From Prado023 sp963714995 (lineage in GTDB: Bacteria > Actinomycetota > Actinomycetes > S36-B12 > CAIYMF01), in the NCBI GenBank assembly GCA_963714995.1, contig CAVQQP010000009.1, positions 62,001 to 126,000 of the forward strand: a stretch of DNA of 64,000 nucleotides. The letters are read 5' to 3'. Position numbers and translations under genes: made by a program. The first letter of the stretch is position 1; every line of letters starts with the position of its first letter. Below the pieces are notes generated by a model that saw nothing but the letters and a program-made list of their open reading frames with translations, ran no database searches and was not told the origin of the DNA. This document shows, piece by piece, positions 59,541-64,000 of this stretch.

Positions 59541-60626
59541 TCAGGCCGCCGGAGGTGCCCCTGCTCGGACGGGGGTCTCGGCGCGACCCACGACCGCCCG
59601 CCGCCGGCGGACCACCTGCATCCCCAAGGCGCTGGACGCGAGCAGCGCGAGTCCGGCGACCAGGATCGCCAGAGCCGGACGCTCAGCTCCGCCCGCCAGC
59701 CAGAAGACGAAGGCCGTGAGGCTCGCGATGGCGGCCACCAGCCAGGGCCACAGGGACTCGGCGAAGAACCTCCAGAAGCTCACAGCAGCGATCGCGGCCA
59801 TCACGACCAGCCCAGCCGTCCGGGTCTCCTCCTGCCCGATCAGGGGCAGCGCCCCACTCATCGCGGCCAGCATCCCCACGGCGACAGCCAGGGTCCGCTG
59901 CGTGACCCAGCGGGACACCGCCAGCGCCCAGAACAGGCCGAACGCGATGACGGCCACCGGCGTCCAGAGCTCCCAGTCGCTCGGAACGTAGGTGTACTCA
60001 TAGGCGTCGACCGGCACCAGCTCGCCCTCGGGGCGCAGGTCCTCGATGATGATCTGGAGCCATGCGAAGGACGCCACGAACAGCCCGAGCTCGGTCACGG
60101 TGCTCGCTGCCGCGACCTGGGCGAGCACCATGACGGCGACCGCGACGGCCAGTGCCATCATGCCCTTGTACTCACTGTCGGCCATGACCAGGGCGACGGT
60201 TCCGGCCGAGCTCGCCGCCGCGCCGGTCAGCAGGACCCCGGCGAGCCGGCGCCGGGCGGTGCCCCAACGGGCGCCGTGCGCCAGGTACAGGCCCACCGCG
60301 CCGCAGGCCAGAGCGGTGCCGGCCATGCTGGCGATCTGGGTGCCCAGGCTCATGGCCTCCCAGTTCTGGGCGGCCAGGACCACGGCAGCGGCCACCACGA
60401 GGGCCGAGCCGACGTAGAGCCCGACCTCGATCAGGACCTCGGAGAGACTGCGGTGCGCCCGCACGGTGGGCCCGGCCCGCACCCCGGTGGCCGGCGCCAG
60501 GTCGGCCTGGGAGGGGCCGGAGATCTCGGCGAGGATGGCCTCGCGCTGGTCGGGGGTGATGGTGCCCCGGGCGACCAGGGTGTCGAGTGCATCGGCGATG
60601 TGCGTCGAAGGACGTGTCTCGGGCAT
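59541..60626 (-). CDS. DUF2157-like membrane protein
   Basis: A 361-residue protein with a short cytoplasmic N-terminus (DALDTLVARGTITPDQREAIL, the DUF2157 opening helix pair) and about ten hydrophobic helices, starting with VLIEVGLYVGSALVVAAAVVLAAQNWE, a family signature. A polar segment (RPEGELVPVDAYEYTYVP) lies mid-way outside the membrane. ATG 60626 or GTG 60629; GAGGTGG upstream fits both. Function unknown. Divergent from the FtsX-type ABC operon. Confidence 0.75.
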   Translation of the reverse strand: MPETRPSTHIADALDTLVARGTITPDQREAILAEISGPSQADLAPATGVRAGPTVRAHRSLSEVLIEVGLYVGSALVVAAAVVLAAQNWEAMSLGTQIASMAGTALACGAVGLYLAHGARWGTARRRLAGVLLTGAAASSAGTVALVMADSEYKGMMALAVAVAVMVLAQVAAASTVTELGLFVASFAWLQIIIEDLRPEGELVPVDAYEYTYVPSDWELWTPVAVIAFGLFWALAVSRWVTQRTLAVAVGMLAAMSGALPLIGQEETRTAGLVVMAAIAAVSFWRFFAESLWPWLVAAIASLTAFVFWLAGGAERPALAILVAGLALLASSALGMQVVRRRRAVVGRAETPVRAGAPPAA

Positions 60627-60733
60627 CACGCACCACCTCTCACCCCCGCACCTCCATCCTGCTCGCCGGAGGGCGCTGGGGGATGTGCCGTTGGTCACCT
60701 TCTTGCGCGCGTGTGCACAGGTCTTGCACAAGT

Positions 60734-60778
60734 TGTGGATAAGTTCGGTTGACAACCTGCACAGGCCCCCCGCAGACT
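60734..60778 (+). promoter_or_regulatory. promoter with TTGACA and an overlapping DnaA-box sequence
   Basis: TTGACA (60749-60754), 18-base spacer, CAGACT (60773-60778), then GTG at 60786: a strong consensus promoter for the ABC operon, probably leaderless. Just upstream TGTGGATAA (60734-60742) is a perfect DnaA box (TTATCCACA on the minus strand). Confidence 0.5.
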
Positions 60779-60785
60779 TGTGGAC

Positions 60786-61886
60786 GTGAATCTGGCCCTG
60801 ACCGAGATGAAGCGGGCGAAGCTGCGCTTCGGCCTGCTGACGGCTGCCGTGGCCCTCCTGGTCTTCCTGATCGTCTTCCTCTCGAGCCTCTCCGGGGCAC
60901 TGCTGCGGGCCTTCACCGGCGCCCTCGAGTCGCTGCCCGCCGATGGACTCGTGTACTCCGAGTCCGCGCGGGCCAACGTCCAGGCCAGCCGCTTGGATCC
61001 CGCGGTCGTCGAGCAGGTGGCTGCGGTCGAGGGCGTCGCCGCGGTCGGCCCCCTTGCGGTCCTGTCGGCCAATGCCACGGTGAACGGCGAGCCCGACGAG
61101 CTCCAGCTGATCGGCGTGACCCCCGGCAGCCCGAGCGAGCCCGAGGGCATCCGCGACGGTCGCTTCCCGCAGTCGCCGACCGAGGTCGCCGTCGACGCCA
61201 GCGAGGCCGACGTGGCCATCGGGGACGTCATCCGGGTGAACGGGTCGCAGGCCGACCTCGTCGTCACCGGCACCCTGGTCGGGACGCAGTTCGGCACCGA
61301 CACCGCGTGGATGACCTCAGAGGGCTACGCCGCGCTGCTCACGGAGCTCAACCCGGGGCTGCCGGCCGTGCCGATCAACGCGGTGGCATTCACCGTCGAC
61401 GAGGGGGCCGACGCGGTCGCCGTGGCCGCACAGGTCCAGCAGGCCGTCGACGGGACCCAGGCGCTGGATCGCAGCGCGGCCATCGCGGCCATCCCCGGCG
61501 TGGAGTCGGTGAGCCAGACCTTCGGCCTGCTCGTGGGCATCACCTTCGTGATCGGAGTCGTCGTCGTGGGCTTCTTCTTCCTGATCCTCACCGTTCAGAA
61601 GCTCAGGACCTTCACGCTGCTACGGGCGTCCGGGGCCTCCACCCGGTCCCTTGCGGGAACGGTCACCGGGCAGATCGCGGCGGTGATCCTCATCGCGTCG
61701 GCGATCGCCGTCGTGCTCGCGTGGGGCGCCCTGCAGGGGCTGTCCACCGGGCTGCCGGTCAGCATCGACCCGATGACCATCGGGGGAGTCGTCGCTGCCG
61801 TGCTGCTCGCCTCCTTGGGCGCCGGGCTGCTCTCGGTGCGGCGGATCGCCACGCTGGACCCCGCGACTGCGGCAGGTGCGCGATGA
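60786..61886 (+). CDS. ABC transporter permease, FtsX/MacB-like (first)
   Basis: A 366-residue MacB-type permease: N-terminal helix LLTAAVALLVFLIVFLSSLSG, a large periplasmic domain (~35-245, rich in VEGVAAVG-type repeats), then three helices from ~255 with GLLVGITFVIGVVVVGFFFLILTVQK and LRASGASTRSLAG as the coupling turn. GTG 60786 (VNLALTEMKRAK) is preferred over GTG 60780 because the paralogue downstream begins MNLAIAEFRRAK. The stop overlaps it by 4 bases (ATGA). Confidence 0.88.
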   Translation: MNLALTEMKRAKLRFGLLTAAVALLVFLIVFLSSLSGALLRAFTGALESLPADGLVYSESARANVQASRLDPAVVEQVAAVEGVAAVGPLAVLSANATVNGEPDELQLIGVTPGSPSEPEGIRDGRFPQSPTEVAVDASEADVAIGDVIRVNGSQADLVVTGTLVGTQFGTDTAWMTSEGYAALLTELNPGLPAVPINAVAFTVDEGADAVAVAAQVQQAVDGTQALDRSAAIAAIPGVESVSQTFGLLVGITFVIGVVVVGFFFLILTVQKLRTFTLLRASGASTRSLAGTVTGQIAAVILIASAIAVVLAWGALQGLSTGLPVSIDPMTIGGVVAAVLLASLGAGLLSVRRIATLDPATAAGAR

Positions 61887-62992
61887 ATCTCGCGATTGCG
61901 GAGTTCCGCCGGGCCAAGGGCCGCTTCGTGTCCATCACGGGCGCGCTGTCGCTCATCGTCTTCCTCGTGCTGATCCTCGGTGCCTTGGGTGACGGGCTGT
62001 TCTTCGGCGGCACGGGAGCCATCCGCTCCAGCACCGCCCAGGCCTACGCCTTCTCCTCCGACGCCGAGGGCTCGCTGATCCGCTCCCGGCTGCCGCTGTC
62101 CGCGGAGTCCGAGCTCGAGGCTGTCGGCGGGGTCGAGCAGGCCACCGCCATCGGCGCGCTGATCACGACCACCTCCAGCGTCCCGGGTGGTGCGGACCTG
62201 GTCGTGATGGGCTTCGTTCCCGAGGCCGAGCCGGCGGGGGTCCCGGCGACGGTCCTCGAGGGGCGTCTGCCCACCCCTGCGGATCCCTCCGGTGTCGCCG
62301 TCGATGAGGCCCTGGCCGATGCCGGGCTGGGACTGGGGACGACCCTCGATGTCGGCGGGGTCACGGAGACCGTCGTCGGCATCGTCGCGGACGCCGGCTA
62401 CCAGGGCCTGCCCACCGCCTGGATCGCGCTGGAGGCCTACGCCGAGATGCGCACCGCGGTGCGCCCCGAGTTCGCCGGCCAGGAGGTCGAGCCGTCCGTG
62501 TTCGGCCTGATCCTGGCCGACGGGGTGACGGCCGATCAGCTCGAACCCCCGGCGGGCATCGTGGTGGCCAGCACCGAGGAGACCTACCTGTCCATCCCCG
62601 GAGTACGAGAGCAGAAGTCCAGCCTGAACGCGATCATCTATGCCAGCCTGGCAGTGGCCGGCCTGGTCGTGGCCCTGTTCTTCGCGCTGGTCGTGCTGGA
62701 GAAGCGGGAGCTCTTCGCCGCACTCAAGGCGCTGGGGGCCTCCACCGCGAAGCTCGGCAGCGGGGTCGTGCTCCAGGCGATCGGGGCGACCGTCACCGCC
62801 GTCATCGTCGGGGCCACCGCCGCGTGGCTCGTCGGAGCGCTGCTCCCGAACGACATCCCCTTCCTGTTCCGTCCCCAGACGCTGGTCTTCTCCGCTGTCC
62901 TGACCGTGACCGCCGGCGTCGTGGGCGCCCTGCTGTCGCTTCGCCGCATCAGCCGGATCGATCCGGCCACCGCCCTAGGAGGCACCCTGTGA
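61883..62992 (+). CDS. ABC transporter permease, FtsX/MacB-like (second)
   Basis: A 369-residue paralogue of the preceding permease with the same layout: MNLAIAEFRRAKGRF, helix LSLIVFLVLILGALGDGL, periplasmic domain (~35-240), three C-terminal helices with IYASLAVAGLVVALFFALVV and LKALGASTAKLGS. The two probably pair in the membrane. ATG overlaps the previous stop, and the next start overlaps this stop (GTGA), so the operon is translationally coupled. Confidence 0.88.
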   Translation: MNLAIAEFRRAKGRFVSITGALSLIVFLVLILGALGDGLFFGGTGAIRSSTAQAYAFSSDAEGSLIRSRLPLSAESELEAVGGVEQATAIGALITTTSSVPGGADLVVMGFVPEAEPAGVPATVLEGRLPTPADPSGVAVDEALADAGLGLGTTLDVGGVTETVVGIVADAGYQGLPTAWIALEAYAEMRTAVRPEFAGQEVEPSVFGLILADGVTADQLEPPAGIVVASTEETYLSIPGVREQKSSLNAIIYASLAVAGLVVALFFALVVLEKRELFAALKALGASTAKLGSGVVLQAIGATVTAVIVGATAAWLVGALLPNDIPFLFRPQTLVFSAVLTVTAGVVGALLSLRRISRIDPATALGGTL

Positions 62993-63771
62993 TCACCGAC
63001 GCCACGCCGCAACCCGCCGGGCCGGCCACCGAGGCAGCGCCGCCGATCCTCACCGTCGAGGCGGTCACCAAGACCTACGGGGAGGGCCATACCGCGGTCA
63101 CCGCTGTCCACGAGGCCTCGATGCAGGTCAGCAAGGGGGAGTTCGTCTCCCTGCTGGGTCCCTCGGGCTCGGGCAAGACCACGTTGATCTCGATGATCGG
63201 CGGCCTGCTGACCCCCACCTCCGGGCTCATCCAGGTGGGGGACGTGACGGTCAGCGACCTGGACTCCAAGGCCCTGACGAGCTTCCGCGCCGAGCGGGTC
63301 GGGTTCGTCTTCCAGTCCGCGAACCTGGTGCCGTTCCTGACGGCCCGCGAGAACCTGCTCTGGGTCGCCGGCCTGCGTACGGAGAAGGGGCGCGCCGCAC
63401 GCAAGGCGGCCGGCCAGCGCGCCGACCAGCTGCTCGAGGAGCTGGGCCTGTCTGCGCGCGCGGGCAACGTGCCCGAGAAGCTCTCCGGCGGCGAGCGCCA
63501 GCGCGTCGCGATCGGCCGTGCCCTGATGAACGACCCCGACCTCGTCCTCGTCGACGAGCCGACGGCCGCATTGGACACCGCCATGGGCCGTCAGGTGGTC
63601 CAGCTCCTGCGCCGGGAGATCAAGGACCGGGGCAAGACCGGGATCATGGTCACCCACGACCTGCGGATGGTCGAGTACACCGACCGCGTCTTCGAGATCA
63701 CCGATGGCTTCCTCGAGCACGGCGGCGACCCGGCCGAGCGGGCTGCTGCCGGGCACGCGGCCGGTCACTGA
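62989..63771 (+). CDS. ABC transporter ATP-binding protein (MacB/LolD type)
   Basis: A 260-residue ATPase: Walker A GPSGSGKTT, Q-loop VFQSANLVPFL, signature LSGGERQRVAIG, Walker B LVLVDEPTAALD and H-loop VTHDLRM, all intact. GTG 62989 with AGGAGG upstream, overlapping the preceding permease. With the two FtsX-like permeases it forms a complete MacB-type unit, which typically moves lipids, peptides or drugs or acts as a mechanotransmitter; substrate not deducible. Ends His/Gly-rich (GHAAGH). Confidence 0.92.
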   Translation: MITDATPQPAGPATEAAPPILTVEAVTKTYGEGHTAVTAVHEASMQVSKGEFVSLLGPSGSGKTTLISMIGGLLTPTSGLIQVGDVTVSDLDSKALTSFRAERVGFVFQSANLVPFLTARENLLWVAGLRTEKGRAARKAAGQRADQLLEELGLSARAGNVPEKLSGGERQRVAIGRALMNDPDLVLVDEPTAALDTAMGRQVVQLLRREIKDRGKTGIMVTHDLRMVEYTDRVFEITDGFLEHGGDPAERAAAGHAAGH

Positions 63772-63883
63772 GGGGTCGCACGGGCGTCGATCTGGCCCGG
63801 GCCAGGCGCGTTAGCCTGCCGATATCGTCGTTGATACGTCCCAATTGCTTGGGTTCGCCCTCCTCGTGGCCGATGATGCCACT

Positions 63884-64000
63884 ATGCGTGTCCCTGCCCT
63901 GAGCCCCGTGGCCGGTGTCCTGGTGGCCACTGCCAGCCTCATGGCGGCGACCCTGGGGCTCGTCGCGCCGGCATCCGCTGTCGAGCCCGAGGTGTACCCG
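63884..64000 (+). CDS. secreted protein N-terminus (3' end outside window)
   Basis: Only 39 codons are visible: a signal peptide with Arg2, a hydrophobic core VLVATASLMAATLGLVAP and an Ala-Ser-Ala cleavage site, then VEPEVYP. No Shine-Dalgarno sequence is clear. The 112 bases upstream contain no gene; a small CCCAA-TTGC-TTGGG hairpin is seen at about 63840-63853. Family cannot be told from this much. Confidence 0.6.
   Translation, partial: MRVPALSPVAGVLVATASLMAATLGLVAPASAVEPEVYP

Noticed and set aside
1..64000. CRISPR array, rRNA operon, transposase or phage genes
   Set aside because: No regularly spaced direct repeats, rRNA sequence, DDE/serine/tyrosine recombinase motifs or phage structural genes were seen.

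Overview
The window is GC-rich (about 70% by eye), densely packed and strongly G/C-biased at third codon positions. GTG starts, 1-4 bp stop/start overlaps and short TANNNT boxes 6-7 bases before start codons are frequent. Gene content (DUF3017 behind folD, DUF5302, a DUF5701-like protein, a Zur/znuABC pair, a mycoredoxin-like glutaredoxin, a YkoEDC thiamine-type ECF transporter) points to a chromosomal segment of an actinomycete. I cannot fix the family. No rRNA, phage, insertion sequence, integrase or CRISPR array is visible; the only RNA gene is tRNA-Lys(UUU), and there is one TPP riboswitch.

Layout. 0-7.7 kb: end of a sensor kinase, an acyltransferase, a long-chain acyl-CoA ligase, TetR-type regulators (one fused to ACT and GNAT-like domains) and an HD protein. 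7.7-14.1 kb: a tightly coupled polysaccharide/lipid-glycan operon (glycosyltransferase-methyltransferase fusion, flippase-like membrane protein, GT2, GT-C-like membrane protein). 14-18 kb: DUF5701-like protein, PhzF, a 2,4-dienoyl-CoA reductase-like flavoprotein. 18.3-24.2 kb: purN-purH, an HAD hydrolase, a VOC protein, folD-DUF3017, mdh. 24.4-30.8 kb: SRPBCC, ThpR, DUF5302, tRNA-Lys, DUF2079 membrane protein, RF3, a secreted EEP-fold protein. 30.8-34.0 kb: zinc ABC importer divergent from zur. 34-40.7 kb: nicotinate phosphoribosyltransferase, a small zinc ribbon, an epimerase, DUF1294, a deaminase, a hemolysin III/PAQR protein and a membrane alpha/beta hydrolase. 40.7-44.9 kb: a one-strand cluster of two esterases, an ATP-grasp protein and an RpiB-like isomerase. 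45-48.2 kb: a lipase, paired crcB genes and a lipoprotein. 48.2-51.3 kb: TPP riboswitch and ykoEDC. 51.3-64 kb: mutarotase, dCMP deaminase, aquaporin, glutaredoxin, an M20 amidohydrolase/carboxylate-amine ligase pair divergent from gamma-glutamyltransferase, a GH13 hydrolase, DUF2157, a FtsX-type ABC transporter and the start of a secreted protein.

Two features cut across the window. First, several genes, including essential-type purH and folD, are broken by single-base indels, most easily explained as consensus sequence errors; I mark them pseudogene only because they are broken as given. Second, gene ends carry large palindromes of repeated geometry (17-9-17 and 15-20-15 arm-loop-arm), mostly between converging genes, with one relative embedded in a coding sequence. 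These palindromes, the TetR-ACT-GNAT fusion, the ATP-grasp/esterase cluster and the three-half-site operator before the hemolysin III gene are the least explained parts of the window.
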